64,000 nucleotides of DNA from Nocardia niwae NBRC 108934 = DSM 45340 (GCF_001613465.1 NZ_BDCK01000041.1:1-64000), one strand, 5' to 3'; positions 26,327-35,820 are shown, numbered from the stretch's first letter. The notes: a model not told the origin generated them from the letters alone. A program made the numbers and translations.

Positions 26327-29326
26327 TCAGCCGCGTAGGTGCGGTGCGCGGACGTGCACGGTCGCGCCGGTCTGCCACCACGGCACCGCGACGGTGGCCT
26401 CGATGGCACCACTGAGCCGCACAGTCAGGTCCTGGTGCACAACCAGTTCGCCCATTCGCGCGGGCAAGGCGAACAGCTGCCGCAGCACGACTCCCAGCGG
26501 CTCCGCCGCCCACGTCGTGCGGCGGCCGGTATCGATCACCTCGGCCGTGACCGCTTCGGAGACCAGCCGCAGGTCCAGCAGAGCCGCCAGGGCCGATGCG
26601 GTTTCGCTATCGCCCGCCACCAACCGATCCGCCGGCACGGCCAAGCCGAACCACGGCCGGTCGAGGACGAACGCGTCTTGCGGCTCGGCCACGACGCCGG
26701 ACAGCGCGCGCACGCGATCCGGCGGCTGCAGGTCGGCGAGATCGAGCCGGCCCGCGGCGACAGCGTCCGACAAGCGGGCGTGGGTCCGCGAGACCACTTC
26801 CGGGGATGGCGTTCTCGACGGGTCCGCGAGCGCCGCCAAGAGCGCGGCGGCCAATTCCTCGGTGATCGTCCCCGGATCGGCAAGGACGGCGCGGTAGGCG
26901 TCCGGATCGACACCTGCCACGGCGAATGCCGATAGCAGCCCGTCGAATTCGATGTCGGCGGGATGGCGGAAGAGCCCCAGCGGCGTGCTGTCGATCCGCG
27001 CGTATCTGCGCAGCCACCATGCGGTGTAGCCGTCGGCGTCGGCGAGCAGGCGGCGGGTGCGCGGCGTCGCGGCCAACTGCCGCAACGCTTCCGGCCACAC
27101 CGCGTCGTCGACCAGATCCAGATCACGGACGGCGACCAGCTCCGGCGGATCGTCCGCCAGCGTGGACCACCAGCGTTCCTCGTCGTCCAGGTCATGGTCC
27201 GGCCCGGTCGGATCGGCCTCGACGACCACGCTGAAATCCCAGCCGACGCCGACAGCGCGCAACGCGTCCGCACCGTAGCGGTCGACCAGCTCCGGATCGA
27301 CCGTGCCGAACGGCGCGTCGGGCGCGAGCAACGCATGCAAAGGCGCACCGGGCAGCAGCAATTCGTCGGCGGGCCGGGGCTCGGCTTCCGTGTCGGGCAA
27401 TTCGAGCAATCCCAGCCACGGTGGCAGCGCCTCCCGGTCCGCGTGCGCGGCGAGACGCAGGATCGCGTCGGCGGTGTCGGGGTCGTCCGGGTGGTCCTCC
27501 AGGTCGGCGTGCAAGCCGGGATCGGTCAAGAGATCCTCGGCGGTGGCCGATCGCGCGCCGAGCCGGGCAAGCAGGGGGTGCGCGGCCTCGGGATGCACCA
27601 GCCTGGCCCAGTGCACCGGGATGGCGACCTCGAGCTGATCGTCCAGCACCACAGTGCGCGGACCCGTGACGAGCCTGCCATCGGCCAGCGGGACCGCCAG
27701 CGCGCCGAGTTCCTCCGCGGCCAGCGGGTCTGCGGCGAACGGTTCCAGCGCGGCGTAGAACGACCGCCACCAGCTCGGCGACCGCTCCAAGCCGCCGGAC
27801 AACTCCGCCAGCCGCGCCAGACCCAGCCGGTGCACGTCCAGCAAGGCCATGGCCTCGGTATGCGCCCGGCCGGAGAGGTCGGCGATCACCAGTGGGCCGA
27901 CCATCTCATCGAGCAGGTCGGCCAATTCCGGAGTCAGACCGGCGAAGACATAGGCGCGGGTGGGGACGGCGACGTCCCGGGGATGCGGCGCTACGGTGAT
28001 CGACCGTGGCTGAGCCGCGCTCGGCTCGGCGGCGGCTGTGCCGCTCGACGCGTCGGCCGCCCCGGCGGTCCCGATATCGCCCGGTTCGGCGCCGACCCCG
28101 GCACTCGGGACAGCGAAGCCCTCCGTCGCGGGTCCATCGCCGGACACATCGGCCGGTTCGACGCCTGGCATGTCCGGCAGTTCCCCGTCGAACGGGGCAT
28201 GTTGGTGCAGCCGTTCGTCGGGGGTGACTATCACCGGAAGCCACGGGTGCGTTTGCAATTCGCGCAGCAATGCCTCGCGCAGCAGCCCATCGGCCTCACT
28301 CCGAGCGAAACCGGGTGCGGGGACCAGCACGAGACGGTCACGCGGCGGAAGGGCGCGGGCGAAGCCGGCGTAGCCGTCCGCCAGTTCGGCGAGCCGGGCG
28401 CCGGGCAGCAACCTGCGGCGGTCCGGCTGCATCGGGATGTCCGCGATGAGCAGCGCGGGCAGGGATAGTTCCTCGTCCGACCTGGTCGGCGCCCGCAACA
28501 CGTCCGGCGCGGCCGCCACCGGCTTGCCGTCGCGCACCGGCAGCAGCCAGCGGGCGCGCGGCGCGCGGTACTGCCACCAGGTTCGCTGGACGTCGCCGGG
28601 ACCGTCGACGTAGACCTCGTGCATGCCGCCGCCCATGTCCTCGGCGCTGCTGACGAGTTCGTCCGCGCCGATGCGGATGCGCTGCAACGCGGGCAGCTCC
28701 AGCAGCAGGTCGACGGCTTCGGCGCGCATCGCGGCCAGCAGCGCGCCGGCGTCGACGTCCGCGCGCAGCCGCAGCACCACCTCGGTGTCGAGACCGTCCG
28801 ACGGTCGCGCCTCGGTGGGCCAGGCCAATCGCAACACGGGCGGGACGAATTCGCCCGCGGCGCCGTCTGGCGTCCGGATCTCGCTCTGGCGCAGCGCTTC
28901 CCGGGTCGCGGCACGGGAGAACCGCAGCGACCCGGACACCGACCGCAGCTCGATGTCCTCGCTCACCGCGAGCACCGCGGTGAATCCGACGCCGAACCGG
29001 CCGACGGTCTCGCTTGCGGACTTCCCCGACGCGCGCAGGGCAGTCAGCGCGTGCACACCGGAGACGTCCAGCGGCGCACCGGTATTGCCGGTGTACAGGT
29101 CACGGCCATCGAGCCGGACGACGACGGCTCCGGCCACACCCGCCTTGCGCGCGGCGTCGGCGGCATTCTGCGCGAGCTCGGTCAGCAACCGGTCGCGGTA
29201 ACCGGCGCGCACCAAGTCGCTCTCGGAGGCCGCGTCCTCCCGCAACCGCGTCGGTGAGTCACGCCATGCGGCGAGAACCGCAGCCCGCAGCGCCGAAGTG
29301 CCGAACGGATCGGCGGCCTCGCTCAG
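26327..29326 (-). CDS. Large HATPase (sacsin/Hsp90-like N-domain) protein
   Basis: This protein of about 999 residues has an Hsp90/sacsin-type ATP-binding domain at its N-terminus: YRDRLLTELAQNAADAA (N box with the Mg-binding Asn), YTGNTGAPLD, and ASGKSASETVGRFGVGFTAVL (glycine-rich lid), within about residues 40-150. The remaining 800 residues are leucine- and aspartate-rich without a recognised domain. Conserved-looking coding (DPFGTSALRAAVLAAWRDSP) extends upstream of the first standard start (TTG 29245), with no ATG or GTG. CTG at 29326 overlaps the DUF3027 stop in a CTGA arrangement and is the likeliest start. The gene is coupled to DUF3027. A chaperone-like role is inferred only from the fold. 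Confidence 0.78.
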   Translation of the reverse strand: MSEAADPFGTSALRAAVLAAWRDSPTRLREDAASESDLVRAGYRDRLLTELAQNAADAARKAGVAGAVVVRLDGRDLYTGNTGAPLDVSGVHALTALRASGKSASETVGRFGVGFTAVLAVSEDIELRSVSGSLRFSRAATREALRQSEIRTPDGAAGEFVPPVLRLAWPTEARPSDGLDTEVVLRLRADVDAGALLAAMRAEAVDLLLELPALQRIRIGADELVSSAEDMGGGMHEVYVDGPGDVQRTWWQYRAPRARWLLPVRDGKPVAAAPDVLRAPTRSDEELSLPALLIADIPMQPDRRRLLPGARLAELADGYAGFARALPPRDRLVLVPAPGFARSEADGLLREALLRELQTHPWLPVIVTPDERLHQHAPFDGELPDMPGVEPADVSGDGPATEGFAVPSAGVGAEPGDIGTAGAADASSGTAAAEPSAAQPRSITVAPHPRDVAVPTRAYVFAGLTPELADLLDEMVGPLVIADLSGRAHTEAMALLDVHRLGLARLAELSGGLERSPSWWRSFYAALEPFAADPLAAEELGALAVPLADGRLVTGPRTVVLDDQLEVAIPVHWARLVHPEAAHPLLARLGARSATAEDLLTDPGLHADLEDHPDDPDTADAILRLAAHADREALPPWLGLLELPDTEAEPRPADELLLPGAPLHALLAPDAPFGTVDPELVDRYGADALRAVGVGWDFSVVVEADPTGPDHDLDDEERWWSTLADDPPELVAVRDLDLVDDAVWPEALRQLAATPRTRRLLADADGYTAWWLRRYARIDSTPLGLFRHPADIEFDGLLSAFAVAGVDPDAYRAVLADPGTITEELAAALLAALADPSRTPSPEVVSRTHARLSDAVAAGRLDLADLQPPDRVRALSGVVAEPQDAFVLDRPWFGLAVPADRLVAGDSETASALAALLDLRLVSEAVTAEVIDTGRRTTWAAEPLGVVLRQLFALPARMGELVVHQDLTVRLSGAIEATVAVPWWQTGATVHVRAPHLRG

Positions 29327-31056
29327 CTCCGCGGCGATGACTGGAACTCCGGCCGTGCCTCTCCACCAGGCCCGTGATCGGCCGACGACCCGGTGCCCTC
29401 CTGCCCGGCCGCCGGCACGTCCGTAGCGCTGGACGAAGACTCCTCGGCGTCGGTCTCGGTCGATCCGATGTCGCGTGGCTGATCAGCCTCGGTGGCGGTC
29501 ACCGAAGCCGGTGGCGCGTCGGGCTCCGGCTCACTTCCACCGGCGGCAGCGGCGGTGTCCGCCGCATCGCCTGCGCCGAACGACCCCGTGCCGGCGTCGT
29601 CTCCCGCGACGCTCGGCTCGTTCGGAGCGTCGACCGTGGAACCCGAGGAGGCGTCGGACGTGCTGTCGTGGGCAGCAGGCGGCTCCGCGCTGTCGTCCGC
29701 GCTCGGCGTCGTCCGCATGGCGGATGGCACGGTGAACGCGGCGGAGTCGATTTCGCCGATTTCGGCGGCGCTGAACGCCTCGGTCGCCTCGGGGGCCGTG
29801 GCCGCCGTGCTGTCGGGGGACCGGGCGTCGGTCGCGCTCGAAGCTTCGACGGCGGCTTCCTCCGCGACGGCGGCTTCCTCCGCGACGGCGGCTTCCTCCG
29901 CGACGGCGGCTTCCTCCGCGACGGCGGAGTTCGCGTCATCTCGCACCGCTACCGCCCCCTCGATGACTGCCGGTTCCTCGTCCGCGTCCTGGGGAAGCAC
30001 AGCGTCCTGGGCGACGACCGTATTCTCGTCGGCCGCAGCGGCGTCGGCGTCTGCCGCACCGGCAGACAACCCCGTGTGCTCGGCAGCCGCAGCAGCGCCT
30101 GCGTCTGCAGCACCACCAGACAACTCGGCATGCTCGGCAGCCGCAACGTCCCCGATGCTCGCGGCGGACTCGACTTCGGCGGCCACCGCACCCGCATGGG
30201 CCGCAGTGGCCGAGGTGGCGTCCTCCGCCTGCTCGGACACCGCCTCGGCGGCCCCGCGCCGATCGTGAGCGGGCGTCGACGCCTCGGCCTTACCCTTCGG
30301 GGCAGCGTCGGTTTCGAGCGAGATCACATCGATGGCCGCGTCGTCGTAAGCCTCGTAGAGCGGCGACCCGTTGCCGGTGGGGACCTCGGTGTCCGAGTGC
30401 GCGCCACAGCCGTAGGCGACGTGGACGACGCGCCCGTCGGCGCCCATGGCGTTGCCGCACACGCCGAACGCGGCGCGCAGCGACCCGGCCAGCGGCAGGT
30501 AGAAGCCACAGGTCCCGCACGTGGCCGGCGCGGCCTTGGCCATCTCCGCATCGGGACCGTGCTCGGCGTACCAGCGCTCGGCGGCCTCTGCGCGGCCTTC
30601 TCTGCTCATCACCTTGGTGCGGCCGAGACCGAGCTCGTAGGCCACTTCGTCGACCACCGGATCGCCGGACGCGACGTATCCCGGCACCAGGCGCGGGTCG
30701 TCGGCGGGCGGAGCGAGCAGGTCGCCGGGCGCGAGGTCCCCGGGGCGAACGCGCTGCTCCCAGGGCACGAACTCGGGCGCGACCAAGGCGTCGGGCCCGG
30801 GCAGCAGCGCGGACTCGCTCACCGTCGCACGGCCCGCGCCGGGCGGGGCCGCCACCACCACCGCCCACTGCCACCCGCGGTAACCGGGCAGCGTGGCCTC
30901 GAAGCGGTGGGTCGCCGCGCTCTCGTCCTCGGCGATCACGCCGAGGTGCGCACCGACGCCCGATGGTTCCAACTCCAGGAGCGCACGGCGGGCCAGGTCG
31001 ACGGCATCAGCCAGAATCGGCCGCACGCCGGACTCCGAAACAGAAACTGCGCTCAC
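29323..31056 (-). CDS. DUF3027 protein with long acidic tail
   Basis: This is a 577-residue protein. The N-terminal 260 residues are the DUF3027 domain (Rv0877 type): GYRGWQWAVVVAAPPG, EFVPWEQRVRPGDLAPGDLL, and a cysteine cluster CGTCGFYLPLAGSL...CGNAM...YGCGAHSD that could bind a metal. The rest is a low-complexity Ala/Glu/Asp/Ser tail with an exact six-residue repeat AVAEEA. Homologues of about 260 residues lack such a tail. The end overlaps the HATPase gene start by 4 bases, so the two products probably work together. The function is unknown. Confidence 0.8.
   Translation of the reverse strand: MSAVSVSESGVRPILADAVDLARRALLELEPSGVGAHLGVIAEDESAATHRFEATLPGYRGWQWAVVVAAPPGAGRATVSESALLPGPDALVAPEFVPWEQRVRPGDLAPGDLLAPPADDPRLVPGYVASGDPVVDEVAYELGLGRTKVMSREGRAEAAERWYAEHGPDAEMAKAAPATCGTCGFYLPLAGSLRAAFGVCGNAMGADGRVVHVAYGCGAHSDTEVPTGNGSPLYEAYDDAAIDVISLETDAAPKGKAEASTPAHDRRGAAEAVSEQAEDATSATAAHAGAVAAEVESAASIGDVAAAEHAELSGGAADAGAAAAAEHTGLSAGAADADAAAADENTVVAQDAVLPQDADEEPAVIEGAVAVRDDANSAVAEEAAVAEEAAVAEEAAVAEEAAVEASSATDARSPDSTAATAPEATEAFSAAEIGEIDSAAFTVPSAMRTTPSADDSAEPPAAHDSTSDASSGSTVDAPNEPSVAGDDAGTGSFGAGDAADTAAAAGGSEPEPDAPPASVTATEADQPRDIGSTETDAEESSSSATDVPAAGQEGTGSSADHGPGGEARPEFQSSPRS
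29848..29927 (-). repeat. 18-bp in-frame tandem repeat
   Basis: Four consecutive identical copies of GACGGCGGCTTCCTCCGC (29848-29919) plus an 8-base partial copy encode the AEEAAV repeat of the DUF3027 tail. The unit is a multiple of three, so copy-number change keeps the frame. Confidence 0.95.
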
Positions 31057-31073
31057 GGCCTACATTTTGCCGT

Positions 31074-31847
31074 ATGGAACGCAATCGCCGTGCGTTGGCC
31101 ATCGGTGTGCTGGTCGGCTTGCTCGTCGCGGGGGGATGCGGCGACGTCGCGGACCCGGCACCGAGGATGAACATCGAGGTGCTCGGCACGCGGCCGCACG
31201 ATCCGAAGGCGTTCACTCAGGGTTTGGAAGTCGACGGCGACGTCCTCTACGAGGGCACCGGTCTGGCGGGCGCGTCGAGCGTGCGCGCGTCCCGGCTGAC
31301 CACCGGCGAGGAACTGGCCAGGACCGAGTTGCCCGCCCCGTACTTCGGCGAGGGCATCACCCTCGCCGGCGCCACGCTCTGGCAGCTGACCTGGCACGAC
31401 GGCGTGGCCATCGCCCGCGACCCGGCCACCCTCGCCGAACGCGGCCGGGTCGGCTACGACGGCGAAGGCTGGGGTCTGTGCGCCCGGGACGGGCGGCTCG
31501 TCATGAGCGACGGCACCGACCGGCTCACCTTCCGCGATCCGGTCACCTTCGCCTCGACCGGCTCGGTCGAGCTGACCAGCCACAACGGCGCGCGTCTCAA
31601 CGAACTCGAGTGCGCGGCCGACGGGTCGGTCTACGCCAACGACTGGCCGACGGACACGATCCTGCGCATCGACCCGGACTCCGGTGCGGTGCTGGCGACC
31701 GCCGACGCCGCCGGCCTGCTCCCCGCGACCGCACGGGCCGACGCGGACGCCCTCAACGGCATCGCCCAGCTGCCCGGCACCGACCGGTTCCTGATCACGG
31801 GCAAGAACTGGCCCACCATGTTCGAGGTCCGCTTCACGCCCGCCTGA
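31074..31847 (+). CDS. Glutaminyl-peptide cyclotransferase, lipoprotein
   Basis: This 257-residue five-bladed beta-propeller protein of the plant/bacterial glutaminyl cyclase family forms pyroglutamate at protein N-termini outside the membrane. Family segments are HDPKAFTQGLEVDGDVLYEGTGLAG, YFGEGITLAG, WGLCARDGRLVMSDGTDRL, LNELECAADGSVYANDWPTDTILRIDP and LNGIAQLPGTDRFLITGKNWPTMFEV. The N-terminus has a signal peptide ending at a cysteine (LLVAGGC24), an atypical lipobox. ATG 31074 lies 17 bases from the start of the divergent DUF3027 gene, so the promoters overlap. Orthologues sit at this place in related genomes by my recollection. Confidence 0.87.
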   Translation: MERNRRALAIGVLVGLLVAGGCGDVADPAPRMNIEVLGTRPHDPKAFTQGLEVDGDVLYEGTGLAGASSVRASRLTTGEELARTELPAPYFGEGITLAGATLWQLTWHDGVAIARDPATLAERGRVGYDGEGWGLCARDGRLVMSDGTDRLTFRDPVTFASTGSVELTSHNGARLNELECAADGSVYANDWPTDTILRIDPDSGAVLATADAAGLLPATARADADALNGIAQLPGTDRFLITGKNWPTMFEVRFTPA

Positions 31848-31925
31848 GCGCGACCCGACGGTCACTTTCCGCCGCCCCGGAGCGCGGATGAACGCCCAGC
31901 ACGCGAGTGCGCCAGAATTGGAGTC

Positions 31926-33836
31926 GTGACTACTCCCCGCGAACCCTCCGGTCCCGACCGCGATCGGTGGGAAGGCGAGGAGGTCCCACCGTTCGACCGG
32001 CATCCCGGTTTCGACCGATACCCGCCACCCAACGCGCCGCGACGCCGCGGGCCGCTGCCACCGCTCGGACCGCGACCGGGACGTTCCGAGCAGCCCTACG
32101 ACGGGCCCGGCCCGCGCCGCGAAGCGTCGCCGGAACCGCCGCGAACGAAACCTTTCCCACGCGGAGGTGACGTCGAACAGCCGAAGACCTCCGACCGCGC
32201 ACCTCGCCACGTCCAGCACCGCCCGCAACCGCCTCGTCCCACCGACCCGCCGGGCCGCGCCGAACCGGAATATCCCGAGACCACCGTGCAAGATCAGGTC
32301 CAGCCTTCCGAAAGCGAGGGTCCCGCCGGCGCCAGGCGGATGCCGCGCAAACTCACGGTCACCCGCGTGGCCGCGATGCGCGGCCGGGAACTCACCGAGA
32401 AGGGCATCGCGACCTTCCAGCGCGCGGCCAAAGCCGACGGCGCGGACAAGTCGGGCCTCACGGCGCTCACCTACGCCACCATGGCGAACTTCGCCCTCGA
32501 CGCCGCGATCGCGGTGGCGCTGGCCAACACGTTGTTCTTCGCCAGCGCCACCGCGGAGAGCAAGACGAAGGTCGCGCTGTACCTGCTGATCACGATCGCG
32601 CCGTTCGCGGTGATCGCCCCGCTGATCGGACCGATGCTCGACCGTCTGCAACGCGGGCGCCGCCTGGCGCTGGCGACGTCGTTCGCGGTGCGCATAGTCG
32701 TGGCGGTGGTACTGATCTTCCAGTTCGACAGCTGGGCGCTGTATCCGCTCGCGCTGTGCATGATGATCGGCAGCAAATCGTTCTCCGTGCTCAAGAGCGC
32801 GGTGACGCCCCGGGTGCTGCCACCCGACATCGATCTGGTCCGCACCAACTCCCGTCTGACGGTGTTCGGCCTGGTCGGCGGCACCATGGGCGCCGGAGCG
32901 CTGGCCGGTCTGGCCGCCGCGATCGCGGGCTCGAACGGCGCACTGGTCTTCGCGGCGCTGATCGCCTGCGGGGGAACATACCTCAGCCTGCGCATCCCCT
33001 CCTGGGTCGAAGTGACCGAGGGCGAGGTGCCCGCCACGTTGAGCTATCACGGCCCCGACGCACGCACCGAGGTGCTCGCGTCCGGCAAGGAATCGACGAT
33101 CCCGCCGCGCAAACGCAGGCAGCCGCTGGGCCGCGCCGTGGTGACGGGGCTGTGGGGCAACAGCGCCATCCGCGTGCTGACCGGGTTCCTCACCTTCTAC
33201 GTCGCGTTCGTCGCCAAGGCGACCGAGCACCGGCCGGTGCAGCAGGCCCTGATGCTCGGCGCGGTCGGCGCGGCCGCGGCCATCGGCAATTTCGCCGGAA
33301 ATGCGACGGGCGCCCGGCTCGAGCTCGGCAGGCCCGCGCTGATCGTGCTCGGCTGCACGGCGGCGTGCGCGCTGGTGGCGCTGTTCGCCACGTTCGCGAA
33401 CAATCTGCTGGGCGCGGCGGCCGCCGCCTTGGTGGCGTCCGCGACGAGCGCGCTGGCCAAGGTGTCGCTGGATGCCTCGATCCAGGACGATCTGCCGCCG
33501 GAGTCGATCGCCTCCGGCTTCGGCCGATCGGAGACCGTGCTGCAGCTGAGCTGGGTGGTCGGCGGCGCGGCCGGTGTACTGCTGCCGACCGATTACTGGA
33601 AGGGCTTCGCGGTGGTCACCGCGATCCTCGTGCTGGGCTTGGTGCAGACTTTCCTCAGCTTCCGAGGCCACTCGCTGTTGCCCGGCCTCGGCGGCAACCG
33701 TCCCCAGCACGCGGACCAAGAGGTACCGACGACCCGGCCGCTCGAATATCCGGTGAGTGCGCCCCAGGCAGACGATCCGGCGCCGCGCGGTGGCACCAAA
33801 CGCTTTCGACGAGGGCAAGGAGACCCCATCTGGTGA
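31926..33836 (+). CDS. MFS transporter with disordered N-terminus (Rv0876c-like)
   Basis: This is a 636-residue protein. The first 140 residues are Pro/Arg-rich and disordered. Then follow about twelve membrane helices of a major facilitator (about residues 175-560), with the helix 2-3 loop LIGPMLDRLQRGRRLAL replacing the classical MFS motif A. The C-terminal 60 residues are again polar. It corresponds to Rv0876c and is followed by the DUF2771 gene, as in mycobacteria (Rv0875c). The DUF2771 GTG overlaps its stop, indicating coupling. Substrate unknown. Confidence 0.83.
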   Translation: MTTPREPSGPDRDRWEGEEVPPFDRHPGFDRYPPPNAPRRRGPLPPLGPRPGRSEQPYDGPGPRREASPEPPRTKPFPRGGDVEQPKTSDRAPRHVQHRPQPPRPTDPPGRAEPEYPETTVQDQVQPSESEGPAGARRMPRKLTVTRVAAMRGRELTEKGIATFQRAAKADGADKSGLTALTYATMANFALDAAIAVALANTLFFASATAESKTKVALYLLITIAPFAVIAPLIGPMLDRLQRGRRLALATSFAVRIVVAVVLIFQFDSWALYPLALCMMIGSKSFSVLKSAVTPRVLPPDIDLVRTNSRLTVFGLVGGTMGAGALAGLAAAIAGSNGALVFAALIACGGTYLSLRIPSWVEVTEGEVPATLSYHGPDARTEVLASGKESTIPPRKRRQPLGRAVVTGLWGNSAIRVLTGFLTFYVAFVAKATEHRPVQQALMLGAVGAAAAIGNFAGNATGARLELGRPALIVLGCTAACALVALFATFANNLLGAAAAALVASATSALAKVSLDASIQDDLPPESIASGFGRSETVLQLSWVVGGAAGVLLPTDYWKGFAVVTAILVLGLVQTFLSFRGHSLLPGLGGNRPQHADQEVPTTRPLEYPVSAPQADDPAPRGGTKRFRRGQGDPIW

Positions 33837-34414
33837 GCAAGCTCAACGCACGCACGATCGCCGCGCTGGTCGCGGCCGCCCTGCTCGTGCTCACCGTCGC
33901 CTTCGCGGGTGTGCTGGCGGTGCTGGTACGCAACGCCGACGAACCCGACGTCACCCTCACCGCCTACGCGCACGGCAAGACGGTCACCGTGCGGCCGTTC
34001 AGCTACTGCGCGGTGACCATGCAGGACTGCCGCATCCTGCCGGAAGAGAACGTGCCCGGCACGGTCTTCTCGACGCTGAACTGCGCGCCCGGCACGCCGG
34101 ACTGTCACCGCGGCCGTACCGTCGAGTTGGACGTGCCCGCCGGTTACCCGTTGCAGCTGTCGCTGCCGAAGCAGGTCGCCGACGCGCCGTGGCTCGCACA
34201 GTTGGTCTATCTCCTGCCGAACGGAGAGAAAGTCGACCAGGTGATCAGCCGCAACGACTATCCCGACCGCGCGCTGGCATTGACCATCGACTCCAAACCG
34301 GAGCCGGACCTGCGCCTCATCGGCGTCGAGTTCCAGCTGCCGATCCTCGCCCGCGACGAAACCGGCCGGGAGTTCTACGTGCCGCACGCCACCTGGTCGA
34401 TCAGCACGGCGTAA
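33833..34414 (+). CDS. DUF2771 exported protein
   Basis: This 193-residue protein has one N-terminal membrane helix (about residues 8-31), then an extracytoplasmic beta-rich domain with two cysteine pairs (FSYCAVTMQDC; LNCAPGTPDC). The conserved end reads TGREFYVPHATWSIST. GTG 33833 overlaps the MFS stop (GTGA), with AAGGAG at 33818-33823. It corresponds to Rv0875c. Coupling suggests that it is an accessory subunit of the transporter, but no function is proven. Confidence 0.82.
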   Translation: MSKLNARTIAALVAAALLVLTVAFAGVLAVLVRNADEPDVTLTAYAHGKTVTVRPFSYCAVTMQDCRILPEENVPGTVFSTLNCAPGTPDCHRGRTVELDVPAGYPLQLSLPKQVADAPWLAQLVYLLPNGEKVDQVISRNDYPDRALALTIDSKPEPDLRLIGVEFQLPILARDETGREFYVPHATWSISTA

Positions 34415-34724
34415 CTGAACGGCAGCACTCGCGGGGCGCGCCGTTCGGATGGAATCAGCCGGGCAGGCGCCCCGCAGCCGGGTGAGCAACGCTTCGTCGC
34501 GATCGAGCCGAGGGAGCCGTGGAGCGATGACCGCATCACGCGACCATCGGCGCGACGCGGCCACGGCGGCGATTGCCGCGCAACGTCTTTGCCGAAGGCC
34601 GCCGAATACGGTTGCGAGGCAACGCGAAACGTTGCTGCGCTGCGGTCACCAACTGAGCACATCGGGCCCGGCCACGGGCTCCGGGCCGGTCAGACGGACA
34701 CGCAGCGCACGAGGCGCTGCGAGA
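34415..34724. other. Intergenic region, no gene seen
   Basis: These 310 bp lie between the convergent DUF2771 and cspB genes. Open frames exist on both strands but none shows a recognisable domain, signal peptide or ribosome-binding site. No strong terminator stem was found by eye. Confidence 0.45.
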
Positions 34725-35144
34725 TCAACGATCCAGTTCGCGCGCCACGGCGCGGACGACCTCGGAGATGCGTTGCGCCGTCTTGCGATCCGGGTACTTG
34801 CCCTTGCGCAGGTCGGGCTGCACCTTCGCCTCGAGCAAGGTGATCATGTCCTCGACCATGCCGTGCAACTCGTCCGGCGTGTGCCTGCGCGCGGCAGGTT
34901 CCTTGCGCGCGTTGCGTTCCTGACCCTGGCGCACCGAAGGCGGCGCCTCGAGCAGCTTGAGGCTCAGCGCCTGGGGGCCGCGACGGCCCGCCGCCATGCC
35001 GAATTCGACGCGCTGGCCGGGTTTGAGGCCCTCGACGCCCTGCGGGAGCGCGGACGAGCGGACGTAGACGTCCTCACCCTCGTCCTGGGAAAGGAAGCCG
35101 AAGCCCTTTTCGACGTCGTACCACTTCACCCTGCCGGTCGGCAC
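34725..35144 (-). CDS. cspB: Cold-shock domain protein CspB with C-terminal extension
   Basis: This is a 139-residue protein. The N-terminal cold-shock domain (about residues 1-66) has both RNA-binding motifs: KWYDVEKGFGFL (RNP1 region) and DVYVRSSAL (RNP2 region, His replaced by Arg as in actinobacterial CspB). A second helical domain (about 85-139, HTPDELHGMVEDMITLLEAKVQPDLRKGKYPDRKTAQRI) is typical of the longer Rv0871 type. It is an RNA chaperone. GTG 35144 gives the family N-terminus MPTGRVKW; GTG 35153 is also possible. Confidence 0.9.
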   Translation of the reverse strand: MPTGRVKWYDVEKGFGFLSQDEGEDVYVRSSALPQGVEGLKPGQRVEFGMAAGRRGPQALSLKLLEAPPSVRQGQERNARKEPAARRHTPDELHGMVEDMITLLEAKVQPDLRKGKYPDRKTAQRISEVVRAVARELDR

Positions 35145-35331
35145 TGCGCTCACCCGTTCGTCATCGAAACTCGGACCCCTACGGCCCGAGCACATCCGTC
35201 TACCGGGCCGATCATGCGACCGGCCCTATTCCTGTGCGAAAAGAACGCGCCCAGCAGGATTGCAGGACGCGATTGCCATCGAGTCTACCCCGGTGCGAAT
35301 AACGCAAGCACATCAGTTTTACCGTCGAGCC

Positions 35332-35574
35332 GTGACGAACCCTTCCGCCCCGACCCCCTCCGGCGGCGCCCCCAAGCGCCGCGGCGACTGGTTGCTGCAA
35401 CTCGCGCTCGCACTGTTCGCGCTCGGATTGCTGGCTATCGTCGTCATCTTCGCGGTCCCCGTGCTGACCGATGGCGAGCCGGGGCTGTGGCTCTATTTCG
35501 GTGCGATGCTCGCGCCGCTGGGGTTCGTGCTCGCGCTCGTGTTCGCGCTGCGCTCGGGCCGCAGGTCCCGGTAG
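35332..35574 (+). CDS. Small two-helix membrane protein (Rv0870c-like position)
   Basis: This 80-residue protein has a polar start with PSGGAPKRRGDW, then two membrane helices (about residues 23-42 and 51-72) and a basic end (RSGRRSR). It sits divergent from cspB, matching the location of the mycobacterial membrane protein gene Rv0870c. GTG 35332 is the start. The function is unknown. Confidence 0.7.
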   Translation: MTNPSAPTPSGGAPKRRGDWLLQLALALFALGLLAIVVIFAVPVLTDGEPGLWLYFGAMLAPLGFVLALVFALRSGRRSR

Positions 35575-35641
35575 AACCGGAGAACGGACCTCCGAACCAA
35601 CGCGAACCGGTTACCCGGTGCGATCGTTACCCACTCCGATG

Positions 35642-35657
35642 TGTGATCCTCATCACA
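35642..35657. promoter_or_regulatory. CRP-type palindrome upstream of rpfA
   Basis: TGTGATCCTCATCACA has perfect TGTGA and TCACA half-sites with the standard 6-base spacer. It lies about 325 bp before the Rpf start and just upstream of the structured leader. M. tuberculosis rpfA is a known target of the CRP protein Rv3676, so the site is expected here. Confidence 0.8.
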
Positions 35658-35820
35658 TTACGAGAAGGTCACAGAGCGGTGTCGGCGCACCCCGGCCGCA
35701 GCCGTACCGCCTCTAGCTGGGCGAAGGCTTCTTTCCCAGTTGAGACCGCGTCGAGACCCGTTGGTACACGCCGGTTACCAAATAGTGATTTTTCCCGCGG
35801 TTCGACGTACGGTCTTATCC

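Noticed and set aside
31053..33818. Open frame of 921 codons on the minus strand
   Set aside because: It runs antisense to the glutaminyl cyclase and MFS genes, both well supported. Composition is His/Gln/Arg-rich, as expected of a shadow.
34375..34662. 95-codon minus-strand frame between DUF2771 and cspB
   Set aside because: It starts inside the DUF2771 coding end antisense, has no ribosome site and no domain.
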